A stretch of 64,000 nucleotides of DNA. Source: JAOAPY01 sp038237475 (lineage in GTDB: Bacteria > Acidobacteriota > Blastocatellia > Pyrinomonadales > Pyrinomonadaceae). The notes below the pieces were generated by a model that was not told the origin of the DNA, did no database searches, and was given only the letters and a program-made list of their open reading frames with translations. Made by a program: the position numbers and the translations under genes. The number at the start of each line of letters is the position of its first letter. The stretch's first letter is position 1. Below are positions 43,701 to 51,580 of this stretch, one piece after another. The stretch covers positions 310,001-374,000 of the forward strand of contig JBBRYS010000006.1 in assembly GCA_038237475.1 (NCBI GenBank), written 5' to 3'.

Positions 43701-44147
43701 GCGGTAACCTCTTCAACTTGTGGTGACGAGAACGAGGGAGAATCAGCGGCCACATTGTAGCACCGGCCACGCACAATTCTCTTCATTGGAGGGATCATAG
43801 TAGCCACGCGATTGTGCATCCGTGCAAAGGATTTACGAGTCCACGTAGCGGACAGCTGATAATAGCCCAGCAGTTCACTGCTGGGATCAACGTCATCATG
43901 TGATCAGAAGTCCGTGAAACGGACGGCTGATATGACCACTCTAATCGTCAGCCGTCCGTTTCACGGACTTCACCTTCGACCGAATTCTTTCCCCAGCGAT
44001 GAATCGCTGGGCTACTTCCACGTCATCCGCTTCACGGACTTTGTTAGCGGTCTTTTGCTAAACTACTGCTTGCTTTCAGATCAGCGCAGTTGCTTTAAGT
44101 CGAGTTTGGCGGCGGTGAGAACTCACACGCAAAGTTCGGAGAGAAGA
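43701..44147. other. 447-bp gap holding the REP cluster
   Basis: The stretch between the divergent minus-strand hypothetical and the FNR-like gene. The REP elements fill 43839-44039. The rest has no gene; a promoter for the reductase is expected at 44040-44140 but I could not identify a convincing one. Confidence 0.5.
43839..44039. repeat. REP-like element cluster with a perfect 23-bp inverted repeat
   Basis: A quasi-palindromic cluster. In its centre AAGTCCGTGAAACGGACGG (first 19 of 23 bases, 43908-43930) has a perfect 23-base inverted copy at 43948-43970, 17 bases away. The left flank carries GTCCACGTAGCGGAC (43839-43853) and AGCCCAGCAGTTCACTGCTG. The right flank has the inverted AGCCCAGCGATTCATCGCTG and GTCCGTGAAGCGGAT. 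Each arm is a two-hairpin REP unit. The same unit type occurs at 37000-37128. It fills most of the 447-bp gap 43701-44147. Confidence 0.8.
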
Positions 44148-44834
44148 TTGGTTTCATTAATCATTACCGGCGTGCGCGAACAGGCGCCTCTAATTCGCTC
44201 ATTCGACCTGATGCCCGTGGGAGCCAATGCGACCCACGGGATCAAATACATACCCGGCCAGGTTGCCGTGCTGCAGGTTCCCGGTGAAGAACCGGCTTAC
44301 TTTGCGCTCGCCAGTGCGCCCGAGGATACAGCGTTAGAGGTCCTCGTGAAGCACAAGGCCGGCGCCAGCACTCGCATCTACGAGATGAAAGTTGAAGAGC
44401 AGCTTGAGTTGCTGGAAATTGCCGGTCACGGTTTCGACCTTGAAGCACAACGGGGCAAGGACCTTGTTTTTGTGGCCATGGGCACCGGTGTGGCGCCTTT
44501 ACGGTCAGCGCTCAGGCACGTCTTGAAACGTAAACAAGACTTTGGCCAACTGGTGGTTTTGTACGGCGCGCGCACGCCGGACGATTTTTGCTTTCGCACC
44601 GAGACTCGAGATTGGGAGACAGCGGGGGTGGAACTGCGGCAGGTGATCTCGCGGCCCGACGGCCACGACTGGTCCGGATCCACAGGTTATGTGCAGTCGT
44701 TGCTAGACCATGTTCTGCCTGATCTGTCTTCTCCGATAGCTTTGATTTGCGGCTCACTCGAAATGATTGGGCAAACTCGTGACCGTCTGCGCCAAATGGG
44801 CTTTGCTGCCGACGAGATACTGACCAATTACTAG
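44148..44834 (+). CDS. FAD/NAD(P)-binding oxidoreductase (ferredoxin-NADP reductase-like)
   Basis: About 229 residues from a TTG at 44148, preceded by GGAGAGAAG. The frame is open back to 43914, but that region is occupied by REP hairpins and has no ribosome binding site, so it is unlikely to be translated. The FAD domain has KYIPGQVAVLQVPGEEPAYFALASAP; the NAD domain has VFVAMGTGVAPLRSALRHVL, VVLYGARTPDDFCF and IALICGSLEMIGQTRDRLRQMG. It resembles the gamma subunit of sulfhydrogenases or dihydroorotate dehydrogenase electron-transfer subunits but lacks the C-terminal 2Fe-2S cysteines. The electron partner is not evident. Confidence 0.78.
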   Translation: MVSLIITGVREQAPLIRSFDLMPVGANATHGIKYIPGQVAVLQVPGEEPAYFALASAPEDTALEVLVKHKAGASTRIYEMKVEEQLELLEIAGHGFDLEAQRGKDLVFVAMGTGVAPLRSALRHVLKRKQDFGQLVVLYGARTPDDFCFRTETRDWETAGVELRQVISRPDGHDWSGSTGYVQSLLDHVLPDLSSPIALICGSLEMIGQTRDRLRQMGFAADEILTNY

Positions 44835-45104
44835 AGGGGATTTGCCCCACACAACCTCCAGGACCGTGATGATAGGTCTTCACTCAATTTGCTCTGTCGG
44901 ATTTGGCATCATGTCGTATACTCGCCCCCGAAATTCTTCTTTTCAATGACCTGTTCGGGAACTTTCAGAGAAATAAATTTACCGATGATTCTGAATTGAT
45001 AGTTCAGAGGTGCGTTCAAGCTGTTTACGATCACCATGCACCCAGTGGAGAACCGAGCTTTGACGATTTCGCAGCCGCCCTTAATTTTCCGCGGGAGAAA
45101 ATAA

Positions 45105-47288
45105 ATGATCACGAAGCATAAAACCGGCTATAGCTCTCGATCCCTTTTGATATTCTTGGTCGCTCAGCTAATCATTTCCAGCGCGCTGCTGAGTTTGCCG
45201 GCTCGCGTCAGGTCTCAAAGCGTCACAAGCAAAGTCCCGCTGACGCACGAGTCGATGTGGATGATGAAGCGAGTTGGGGCACCCATTCCGAGTCCCGACG
45301 GTAAGTGGGTTGTTTTCTCGCTGATCGAGCCTGCCTATGACGAGAAGGACCAGGTCTCAGATTTGTGGGTGGTACCGGCAGAGGGCGGCGCAAATCCACG
45401 CCGGCTCACTTCCAGCAAAGGCGGCGAGAGCGGCGCGGTCTGGAGCCCTGACAGCCGGCGCTTGGCCTTCTCAGCCCGGCGCGAGGGTGATGAGGTTGCG
45501 CAGATCTATGTGCTCGACGTCGTCGGCGGTGGTGAGGCCGTGCGAGTCACTTCTCTTTCGACCGGGGCGCGGTCGCCACTGTGGCGTCCCGACGGCAAAG
45601 CACTCCTCTTCACCAGCACGGTTTTTCCCGGCGCTGCAGACGATGAAGCCAACAAGAAAATAGCCGCCGAACGCAAAGCCCGGAAGTACCGCACGCGCGT
45701 TTACGAAAAGTTCCCCATTCGCAATTGGGACAAGTGGCTCGAAGATACGCAGGCACATCTGTTCGTACAGATGATCGAGCCGGAGGCTAAAGCAAAAGAC
45801 ATCATGGCCGGAACCAGGCTGGTTTCCGAGCGCGGTTTCGCCGGTCGGGTACAGGATGGAGCTGAAGAATTCGATGGCACGTGGACGCCGGACGGTCAGT
45901 CAATTATTTTCGTAGCCACCACCAACCGCGATCGGGCCGCGTACGCGACCACGAATACAGCTCTCTTTAAGATGACTCCGGGCACCGAGCCGCAGCAACT
46001 CACCACCGGCAACGACAGCTTCAGCCGGCCAACGTTTCGCCCCGACGGTAAGGCGCTCTACGCAATCTTCACCGTCGAAGCAAACGGCAAGATCTACAAC
46101 CTTGACCGCCTGGCAATGTTTTCATGGCCGAAGTTGGGCAAACCACAGCTGCTGACTCAGGACTTCGATCGCGCGGTGGGAAGTTTTGCTTTCACGCCGG
46201 ACAGCCGCTCGATCTACCTGACCGCGGAAGAGGCCGGCCACGAAAAACTGTTCACCATGCCGGCGGGCGGAGGCGCAGTAACGCTCGCGATGGATCTGAC
46301 GCGCGGTGTTTTCACCGGACTCAAGATCCCCGCCCAGGCTGCCTCGACCATCATCATTGCGAACTGGGAAAGCGCGATGAACCCGCCGGAAGTGGTGCGG
46401 CTGGACTTGAAATCCAGAACACAGGTTCCGCTTACAAATTTCAATAGCGACCGCGTGGCCCAGATCGACTGGCAGCCGTTGCGGCACTTCTGGTTCGCGA
46501 GTAAGGCCGGCAAACAGATTCACAACCTGATTGCTTTGCCGCCTAATTTTGATGAGAACCAGAAATATCCGCTGCTGGTTGTCATGCACGGCGGGCCATT
46601 CAGCATGTGGCGAGATAATTGGGGCCTGCGCTGGAACTACTACATGCTGGCACGTCCCGGTTACGTGGTCCTGCTTACGAATTACTCCGGCTCGACCGGA
46701 TTTGGCGAGAAGTTCGCGCAAAGTATTCAGGGCGATCCCTTCCGGGGACCGGGCAACGAAATCAACGAAGGCGCGGACGAAGCTATTCGTTTGTTTAAGT
46801 TTATTGACGGTACTCGACAGGCCGCAGCCGGCGCCAGCTATGGCGGACACCTGGCCAACTGGATGCAGGCGACGACCACACGTTACAAGGCGCTCATCAG
46901 TCATGCCGGTCTCATCAACCTGGAATCGCAATGGGGCACGAGCGACACCATCTATTCGCGCGAAGTATCCAACGGCGGACCGGTTTGGGAGCAGGGGCCG
47001 ATTTGGCGCGAGCAGAATCCCATTCGCTTCGCAAAGAACTTCCGCACGCCCATCCTGCTCTCTGTGGGCGAGAACGACTTTCGCGTGCCGCTCAATCAGA
47101 CGCTCGAAAACTGGAGCGTGCTGCAACGATTGCAGATTCCCAGCCGCCTATTGGTCTGGCCCGAAGAGAATCACTGGATTCTTAAAGGCGAGGACAGTCG
47201 CTACTGGTACCAGGAAGTCTACGCCTGGCTGCGCAAATATCTTGGCGAATCAGGGCCCTCAACTGCTGAATGGAGGCTCAGCAATTGA
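45105..47288 (+). CDS. S9 family peptidase (prolyl oligopeptidase-like), secreted
   Basis: 727 residues with GGGAG upstream and an N-terminal export segment (LLIFLVAQLIISSALLSLPARV). The N-terminal two-thirds is a TolB/WD-like beta-propeller with repeats such as GAVWSPDSRRLAFSARREGD and RSPLWRPDGKALLFTST. The C-terminal alpha/beta hydrolase holds the nucleophile at S578 (GASYGGHL), Asp in GENDFRVPL, and His in PEENHWIL. It belongs to the dipeptidyl-peptidase/acylaminoacyl-peptidase group and likely degrades peptides in the periplasm. A low-quality 72-residue frame ends inside its 5' end and is probably not a gene. Confidence 0.92.
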   Translation: MITKHKTGYSSRSLLIFLVAQLIISSALLSLPARVRSQSVTSKVPLTHESMWMMKRVGAPIPSPDGKWVVFSLIEPAYDEKDQVSDLWVVPAEGGANPRRLTSSKGGESGAVWSPDSRRLAFSARREGDEVAQIYVLDVVGGGEAVRVTSLSTGARSPLWRPDGKALLFTSTVFPGAADDEANKKIAAERKARKYRTRVYEKFPIRNWDKWLEDTQAHLFVQMIEPEAKAKDIMAGTRLVSERGFAGRVQDGAEEFDGTWTPDGQSIIFVATTNRDRAAYATTNTALFKMTPGTEPQQLTTGNDSFSRPTFRPDGKALYAIFTVEANGKIYNLDRLAMFSWPKLGKPQLLTQDFDRAVGSFAFTPDSRSIYLTAEEAGHEKLFTMPAGGGAVTLAMDLTRGVFTGLKIPAQAASTIIIANWESAMNPPEVVRLDLKSRTQVPLTNFNSDRVAQIDWQPLRHFWFASKAGKQIHNLIALPPNFDENQKYPLLVVMHGGPFSMWRDNWGLRWNYYMLARPGYVVLLTNYSGSTGFGEKFAQSIQGDPFRGPGNEINEGADEAIRLFKFIDGTRQAAAGASYGGHLANWMQATTTRYKALISHAGLINLESQWGTSDTIYSREVSNGGPVWEQGPIWREQNPIRFAKNFRTPILLSVGENDFRVPLNQTLENWSVLQRLQIPSRLLVWPEENHWILKGEDSRYWYQEVYAWLRKYLGESGPSTAEWRLSN

Positions 47289-47358
47289 TTCACTTGCACT
47301 CCACGTGGTGAGTTTCCCGGCAATCGGAGTTATTAGGATGCCGGGCTGATCATAAAGC

Positions 47359-47493
47359 TGATTGTGGGTCCGGTCATTAAGTGAAAACGGCCCCCACCTG
47401 AAATCAATAACTTACAGACGCCGTTCGATTATTAAGTGAAATTTTCTTCGGGCATAACGTGAGAATCTCCTACAAGTTTCGAGCATAACGTGG
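47359..47493 (+). repeat. left end: terminal inverted repeat plus internal motif copies
   Basis: The 27-bp terminal repeat is 47359-47385. Inner copies in the same orientation start near 47427 (GATTATTAAGTGAA), 47450 (GGGCATAACGTGAG) and 47481 (GAGCATAACGTGGA). The consensus is RRTCATWAMGTGAA, and copies diverge progressively inward. They fall in the 301-bp gap 47289-47589, which has no gene. Confidence 0.7.
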
Positions 47494-47589
47494 ATGTTTT
47501 TCGCTTGCTCTTTTCGCCCCCCTTAATTTTGCAACTAGCTCTACGATAGGAGAATTAGACGGAGCTGTGCGTTGAGCCTCAAAGCGATA

Positions 47590-49425
47590 TTACTTTTTTG
47601 CGCCAATCATTAAACCAGTGATCATCGCGCTCACTACTGAACCGACCGTGATCAGGATCGCCCAACCGCCGCCACTGAGCCCACCATCAACTCGAAGTGT
47701 TTTCGTTGATTTACGCGCGAAGAAGACGTGTGACAGTCCAAGAGACGCACCGGCAATCGCCAGGTAGTAGAGCCTATGTATCAGAATTGTCGCTTGATTG
47801 GTTCCCTCGCTCGTCAGATCAGAATAGTCCCAAAGGTGATAAAGCAGAGGATTGTAAAGCCAGTGGTCGTGGCCGATGCTGTAAAGGTAAAACAGCCCTC
47901 CGCCTGTTCCGATGCTCACCGCGTAGGCAAGATACTTATCGCCCAACAGAACATTCATCGCGATGGATACGCTCCCCAGGAAAACTACGCTAGGCAGCAA
48001 AATCACTGCATAGGTCATCAGGTAGGCGCGAATCTCGATCGGATTGTGCCCCCTGAAAAACTGGACTGCGATTGCGGCCAGACCGGCCATCGATATCAAA
48101 GAGAGCGTCAGCAGGAGAGTTGCGAAAAACTTTGAGAGCAACAGGACATAGTTCGGAGCAGGCGTGGCCCACAGGACCGGTTCAATTCCCACTTCGCGCT
48201 CGCGATGCATTGCTTCGCCCGTGTAGAAGACAGTCATGCCGACCAGAAATAACAACAGAGCGTTGGCGGTGCTGCTCGCGTAGGTCGCTGAATAGGAAAC
48301 CTCGGGAACAACCTGATAAAAAGCCAGGTCCAAGGTAGAGAGAAATATCGCCAGCGGAATTAGCACGATCAAACTTCGCTCCGCGCGCAGCAACCGAAAC
48401 TCAACGCCCAAAGCCGCGATTAGTTTCTTGAGGTTCGCGCTGAACCCTTCACTAACCCTAATGACTTTAGGGAGCACGATGCCTGAGAGCATTGCCTTCT
48501 CTTTGGATTCAAAGCTACCGAACTGATCGTGACGAGTCGGCGTGAAACTCGCCAAGCCGTAATAAACTCTCTCGCTTGCGGTCGAGAGGTTGAGGACTGA
48601 AAACTTTTCTACTTTCCCGGAGCGCTCGGCTATTGCGAAGCGTGCGTAGAGAATCGTCAGACAAATCGCCGCAAATAGAATCATCATTGCGCGGTTAGCG
48701 ATCAGCATTAAGTCGTAAGTGATTACGAGTTGATTGAGCAGCTCGGCGCTGCGCGCGCGATCGATTTTTCCCCAGTTCATCAGCAAGGGATCAAGAACAC
48801 TTCGCCAGCGCGACGGCAAGCCCTTTAATAAAACGGTCTGATAGGTGATATAGAGCGGGTAAAAAGAAACTCCCAGGCCGTATACGATCTTGGCATTGCG
48901 CGTTAGAGTTCCGACGGTAAAGTAGAAAGCAGCCAGGACCAGGTGGGATATGACCACTAAAACAAGGAAGTGTTTCAGATAAGGAAATACCTTTAAGTCC
49001 TGGACAATCATGCCCTGTTTACTGAATGCCTGGAGCACGAATAGCGTGAGCACGAAGGCGGCCTGGCAGCACACCAGCACGAAAAAGTTGCCGAAGAACT
49101 TTCCCAGAAGATACTCGGCACGCTTTACCGGCTTCGAAAAAATGAGCGGGGCGATGCCGGTACGAAAATCTCTGATCACCGGATCCGCCATGATGAGCGC
49201 GGTGAAGAGAGGCAACGTCATAAAAGAATAGACTGGGAGGACACCGGCAATGAAGAAATCGGCGTTTGTGGCCCAGCCGCGTCCGGTGGCTGGGCCCCAA
49301 CCCCACCACAAAAGGGCGTTACCTGCAAACAGGAGCGCCATCGCATAGGGTGCCACGCGCTTCGAGTTGAGCCGCACCTCGTTTATGAAGACTGCGCCGA
49401 ACCGCGTACTTGAGGGGCTTCTCAT
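47590..49425 (-). CDS. ABC-2 type transporter permease (double-size)
   Basis: 611 residues from the ATG at 49425, which begins two bases after the stop of the ATPase gene (TGAAATG). A TTG 10 codons earlier at 49455 would overlap the ATPase gene. Two sets of transmembrane segments are separated by a cytoplasmic region around residues 290-360. The last segment is AILITVGSVVSAMITGLMIGAKK. Each half has a large loop after its first helix, as in ABC-2 exporters of the kind used for antibiotics, lipids or large molecules. Substrate unknown. It depends on the upstream ATPase. Confidence 0.88.
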   Translation of the reverse strand: MRSPSSTRFGAVFINEVRLNSKRVAPYAMALLFAGNALLWWGWGPATGRGWATNADFFIAGVLPVYSFMTLPLFTALIMADPVIRDFRTGIAPLIFSKPVKRAEYLLGKFFGNFFVLVCCQAAFVLTLFVLQAFSKQGMIVQDLKVFPYLKHFLVLVVISHLVLAAFYFTVGTLTRNAKIVYGLGVSFYPLYITYQTVLLKGLPSRWRSVLDPLLMNWGKIDRARSAELLNQLVITYDLMLIANRAMMILFAAICLTILYARFAIAERSGKVEKFSVLNLSTASERVYYGLASFTPTRHDQFGSFESKEKAMLSGIVLPKVIRVSEGFSANLKKLIAALGVEFRLLRAERSLIVLIPLAIFLSTLDLAFYQVVPEVSYSATYASSTANALLLFLVGMTVFYTGEAMHREREVGIEPVLWATPAPNYVLLLSKFFATLLLTLSLISMAGLAAIAVQFFRGHNPIEIRAYLMTYAVILLPSVVFLGSVSIAMNVLLGDKYLAYAVSIGTGGGLFYLYSIGHDHWLYNPLLYHLWDYSDLTSEGTNQATILIHRLYYLAIAGASLGLSHVFFARKSTKTLRVDGGLSGGGWAILITVGSVVSAMITGLMIGAKK

Positions 49426-49426
49426 T

Positions 49427-50311
49427 TCAATTAGTTCGCTCGGTTTGACCAACAAGATCCAAATAATAGTCTTCGAGAGTTGGAGTTGCCGGAGTGAATT
49501 CCTCGCCCGGTCGTTCGCCTTTTGAAATCACTCGCAGACGCGCTTGTCCGTCGAACGTCTGCGAAGAAATGATCCGGCACTTAGACTTGAGCGCCGCTAG
49601 GCGTTCGCGCGGCACCGTGGCTTCCCAAACCGATTCTTTGAGCTGATCGATTGCTTGCCGTGGTGTGCAAGCGGCCAGGATCGTGCCCTGTCGAATGATG
49701 GCCATGTTGCTGCACAAGTTTGAGACGTCAGAAACAATGTGAGTTGAAAGAATCACCACTGCGCTGTCGCTCGCCGTTTCCGAAAGCAGATTATGAAAGC
49801 GGACTCGTTCTTCCGGATCCAAACCTGCGGTCGGCTCATCGACAATGATCAGCTCCGGCTCACCAATCAAGGCCTGAGCGATTCCCAAGCGCTGGCGCAT
49901 CCCCCCTGAGAATCCACCGAGTCGCTGCTTGCGCGCGGATGAAAGGTTAACCTTCTCAAGCAAGGCATCGATCAAGGCTCGGCGCTGTTTCCTTTCTGTG
50001 ACGCCTTTGAGCTTGGCGAAGTAATCAAGCATCTGTTCAGCCGTCAGCGTCGGATAAAGTCCGAACTCCTGCGGCAAGTAGCCGAGCATTCGCCGTGTCT
50101 TGTCCTTACGAGCGATCAAGTCAACGCCGTTCATCTCGACCGTGCCCGCGTCTGGTTCGAGCAAAGTCGCGACTATCTTCATCAACGTTGTCTTGCCGGC
50201 GCCGTTTGGCCCCAGCAGCCCAAACATTCCCGCATGAATTTTAAGGCTGATTCCTTTGAGCGCCTGAACTCCACTCGGATAAGTCTTCTTCAACTCTATG
50301 ATTACGAGCAT
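49427..50311 (-). CDS. ABC transporter ATP-binding protein
   Basis: 294 residues. Walker A LLGPNGAGKTTLM at about 33-45, the Q-loop region with GYLPQEFGLYPTLTAEQML, ABC signature LGGFSGGMRQRLGIAQAL, Walker B PELIIVDEPTAGLDPEERV, and the H-loop VVILSTHIVSD are all intact, so the protein should hydrolyse ATP. The C-terminal 60 residues resemble the extension of Na+/antibiotic exporter ATPases. Located between the small permease-prefix protein and the permease with short gaps. PadR probably controls the set. Confidence 0.94.
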   Translation of the reverse strand: MLVIIELKKTYPSGVQALKGISLKIHAGMFGLLGPNGAGKTTLMKIVATLLEPDAGTVEMNGVDLIARKDKTRRMLGYLPQEFGLYPTLTAEQMLDYFAKLKGVTERKQRRALIDALLEKVNLSSARKQRLGGFSGGMRQRLGIAQALIGEPELIIVDEPTAGLDPEERVRFHNLLSETASDSAVVILSTHIVSDVSNLCSNMAIIRQGTILAACTPRQAIDQLKESVWEATVPRERLAALKSKCRIISSQTFDGQARLRVISKGERPGEEFTPATPTLEDYYLDLVGQTERTN

Positions 50312-50336
50312 TCAGGCGTCTCAAGATTGAATTGTT

Positions 50337-50795
50337 TTATCGCGAATCCGGGGTTTGAGGGCCATCGGTAAACAGAGTCAGCGATGATATTTTGTTACTT
50401 GGAAGGAAACTCGCAGGACTCAAACCATGCGCGTAAAGCAACAGACGACCTGAGACGGCGATGGCAATCAACGTGTCACCGGCGTGGGCGAGATGAAGAT
50501 CTCTGCTAAGTATATGCACGACGAGTCCGGTAAGAGCCACCAGGATTGAAGACGCCTTGAGGACACGTCGAATCGGACGATGCCTTCTGCTTATTTCTAC
50601 ACACTGGTTCTTGATTTTCTCAAGATCACCAAAGCGTTTTAGGGTAGCGGCTTTCGCTTCCGCAGTAGACATGCCTCGTTGAATGTGTTCACGCTTGAGC
50701 ATCTCAATGTGAAAATTCAACTCCTCTTCGACTTCAAGTTCAAGTGTCTTACGGTCAAGAAGCTTCAATAATCGCCTTCTCACGGCTTTCATCAT
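50337..50795 (-). CDS. stand-alone permease-prefix-domain membrane protein
   Basis: 152 residues from the ATG at 50795, preceded by GGGAGACGG and 10 bp after the stop of the PadR gene. The N-terminal region (LLDRKTLELEVEEELNFHIEML, GMSTAEAKAATLKRFGDLEKIKNQC) is the permease-prefix domain normally fused to acidobacterial MacB-like permeases. Two hydrophobic segments follow (KASSILVALTGLVVHIL and GDTLIAIAVSGRLLLYAHGL), with no MacB or FtsX domain. It may be a truncated permease or a deliberately independent regulator or partner. Function unknown. Confidence 0.72.
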   Translation of the reverse strand: MMKAVRRRLLKLLDRKTLELEVEEELNFHIEMLKREHIQRGMSTAEAKAATLKRFGDLEKIKNQCVEISRRHRPIRRVLKASSILVALTGLVVHILSRDLHLAHAGDTLIAIAVSGRLLLYAHGLSPASFLPSNKISSLTLFTDGPQTPDSR

Positions 50796-50805
50796 CCGTC
50801 TCCCA

Positions 50806-51138
50806 TTAGGCAGTTTGCAAGATTTTTGTAATCGCGCGCGAGATACGTTCCCAATTGGCGCGTTCAAGTTTAAGCTGTCTTTGTCCCGCTCTCGTCAGTT
50901 CATAAAACTTTGCTCGACGATTGCTTTCTGAGAGTCCCCACTCCGACTTTATCCAGCCGCGTTCTTCCATGCGGTAAAGCGCGGGATAAAGCGAACCGTC
51001 TTCAACTTTGAGCAAGTCCTCGGCGGTTTCGTGTATTCGTTGAACTATGCCGTAGCCGTGCAGCGATTCGCGCGCCAGCGTTTCAAGAATCAACAGCTCC
51101 AGCGTGCCTTGCAACAAATCCGTGCGGGCGTTTGCCAT
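50806..51138 (-). CDS. PadR family transcriptional regulator (acidobacterial type)
   Basis: 110 residues. The winged-helix core is clear: LLQGTLELLILETLARESLHGYGIVQRIHE, then VEDGSLYPALYRMEERGWIKSEWGLSESNRRAKFYELTRAGQRQL. The VEDGSLYPALYRME motif and size match the acidobacterial PadR type often placed upstream of exporters. GGGAGACATCACC precedes the start. PadR proteins usually repress an adjacent efflux operon and are released by a drug or metabolite; here the operon is autoregulated by inference. Confidence 0.93.
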   Translation of the reverse strand: MANARTDLLQGTLELLILETLARESLHGYGIVQRIHETAEDLLKVEDGSLYPALYRMEERGWIKSEWGLSESNRRAKFYELTRAGQRQLKLERANWERISRAITKILQTA

Positions 51139-51374
51139 GGTGATGTCTCCCTAGATTATCTAGGACAGAGATTAGTGGCACTTCCCTAGACTGTCAAGGG
51201 GGAACTGTAGGGCCGTCGATTGTTTGCTCATCTGGATGGGGTGAGCGGATCATATGGAATAGCAGCACGGGCCAATGATCCCTGATAAGTTAATTAATCG
51301 ACGTGTAAGCCGTTAGCTTTCGTGCGCACCCTAATGTCAATTAGAACTCGGAGCATGTCTAGCGCCTTGAGGTA

Positions 51375-51469
51375 GAAATTCACTTTATGACCAAAGCAAG
51401 ATCAGGTTATGACCAACAGATTTCATTTTATGACCGACGAAATTCACTTTATGACCGAACCCACAATCA
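51375..51469 (-). repeat. right end: terminal inverted repeat plus internal motif copies
   Basis: Four copies of GGTCATAAAGTGAA, read on the minus strand, lie at 51443-51456 (outermost, inside the 27-bp repeat 51443-51469), about 51422-51435, about 51401-51414 and about 51379-51392. They are spaced at 21-22 bp, two turns of the helix, so the bound proteins would line up on one face. The inner two copies are less conserved. The rest of 51139-51374 holds nothing recognised. Confidence 0.75.
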
Positions 51470-51500
51470 TTAACGGAAACGCTCCAAATCCGGCGGAGCC

Positions 51501-51529
51501 TTGCTGAATGAATGCTCATTCAGTATGAT
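51501..51529 (+). promoter_or_regulatory. fadNAE promoter with a FadR(YsiA)-like operator in its spacer
   Basis: A -35 box TTGCTG at 51501-51506 and a -10 box TATGAT at 51524-51529 are 17 bases apart. Between and partly over them, 51505-51522 is the 18-base palindrome TGAATGAATGCTCATTCA, with perfect 7-base arms around ATGC. This matches the Bacillus FadR/YsiA operator consensus TGAATGAMTANTCATTCA at all but one position (G for A). A repressor bound here would block RNA polymerase, and long-chain acyl-CoA would release it. The first start codon is at 51581. The regulator gene is not in the window. Confidence 0.72.
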
Positions 51530-51580
51530 GGCGGCCTTTTTAATAATTGAAAAACTGACAGTGAAGGCGGGTGAAGCGTG

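Larger units (their letters stand above)
47359..51469. mobile_element. inverted-repeat-bounded PadR/ABC transporter cassette (putative transposase-less mobile unit)
   Basis: The segment is bounded by a 27-base inverted repeat: left 47359-47385, right 51443-51469, identical at 25 of 27 positions and containing TGATTGTGGGT and GGTCATWAAGTGAA. Each end carries additional inward copies of the GGTCATAAAGTGAA motif (see the repeat entries). Inside are four minus-strand genes for an ABC exporter and its PadR regulator, with no transposase or recombinase. No clear target-site duplication is seen. Multiple sub-repeats at each end are typical of DDE transposases of the IS21/TniA/MuA classes, so mobilisation in trans is a reasonable inference. 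Confidence 0.55.

Noticed and set aside
44903..45121. 72-codon plus-strand frame overlapping the S9 peptidase start
   Set aside because: It starts at a TTG with no ribosome binding site and overlaps the peptidase start by 17 bp; composition is not convincingly coding. Kept as a possible very small gene only with outside evidence.
47359..51469. Calling the cassette a complete insertion sequence
   Set aside because: No transposase or recombinase is encoded between the inverted repeats and no target-site duplication could be found at either proposed boundary.
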